DNA from: Pigoraptor vietnamica
Lineage: Eukaryota; Opisthokonta; Filasterea
Assembly (NCBI GenBank): GCA_943704525.1
Contig: CALSCQ010001474.1
Span: 1-30,622 of the forward strand
DNA length: 30,622 nucleotides
Direction: 5' to 3'
Positions 30,516 to 30,622 of this stretch are shown in pieces. A program made the position numbers and the translations under genes. The notes beneath the pieces were generated by a model. It made no database searches, was not told where the DNA came from, and saw nothing but the letters and a program-made list of their open reading frames with translations. Position 1 is the stretch's first letter; every line of letters starts with the position of its first letter.

Positions 30516-30622
<107 letters not shown>

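Overview
The window is nuclear DNA of a GC-rich, intron-dense unicellular eukaryote that very probably builds a motile cilium. The evidence is: 52 spliceosomal introns reconstructed by eye in nine genes, eukaryote-only proteins (EMC1, cytosolic chaperonin CCT-beta, a TRF4/TENT4-type poly(A) polymerase, a PQ-loop lysosomal/vacuolar transporter), a CYB5D1 orthologue (a ciliary protein), and a two-module hybrid histidine kinase of a type found in bacteria and in some fungi and protists. I cannot name the species or lineage from sequence alone. All exon chains below keep frame across every junction, and each summed CDS length is a multiple of three. The one exception is a single extra base in the kinase gene.

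Layout: 1-546 has no recognisable gene. 547-5395 (-) is a hybrid histidine kinase of about 1401 residues: PAS, GAF, HisKA, HATPase, REC, GAF-like, HisKA, HATPase, REC. It carries a one-base frameshift in a C6 run (1166-1171). 5396-7341 is a long intergenic region rich in ACTGA/TCAGT and GCCGGC words. 7342-12045 (+) is EMC1 (12 exons, 955 aa). 12448-13762 (-) is CYB5D1 (4 exons, 222 aa). 14422-16547 (+) is a PQ-loop transporter (8 exons, 327 aa). 17185-18814 (-) is a leucine-rich-repeat protein (6 exons, 270 aa). 19864-23518 (+) is a 992-aa coiled-coil protein with an acidic tail. 23898-27050 (-) is a TRF4/TENT4-like poly(A) polymerase (9 exons, 729 aa) with a matrin/U1-type zinc finger and a mitochondrial-like N-terminus. 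27558-28595 (-) is a glyoxalase/VOC-fold protein (4 exons, 151 aa). 29095-30423 (-) is the C-terminal half of CCT2 (6 exons visible), cut by the window edge inside an intron filled by a CA/GT microsatellite.

How parts may work together: EMC1 inserts membrane proteins in the ER, and the PQ-loop protein would be a client-type seven-helix protein of lysosome/vacuole. CYB5D1, the LRR protein and the coiled-coil protein form a plausible ciliary neighbourhood. The two divergent intergenic regions that serve these genes share a composite motif not explained by genes: GCCATGGAAACA (close to the RFX X-box), a 2-4 base spacer, then TGTCACGTG. This shared motif is the most interesting regulatory signal I found.

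Other genome-level traits: 5' splice sites are GTGNGT rather than GTAAGT (47 of 52 have G at +3, 51 of 52 have G at +5, and C is the commonest base at +4). Many introns contain GT microsatellites, usually GT on the sense strand. No tRNA, rRNA, CRISPR array, virus or intact transposon was seen.
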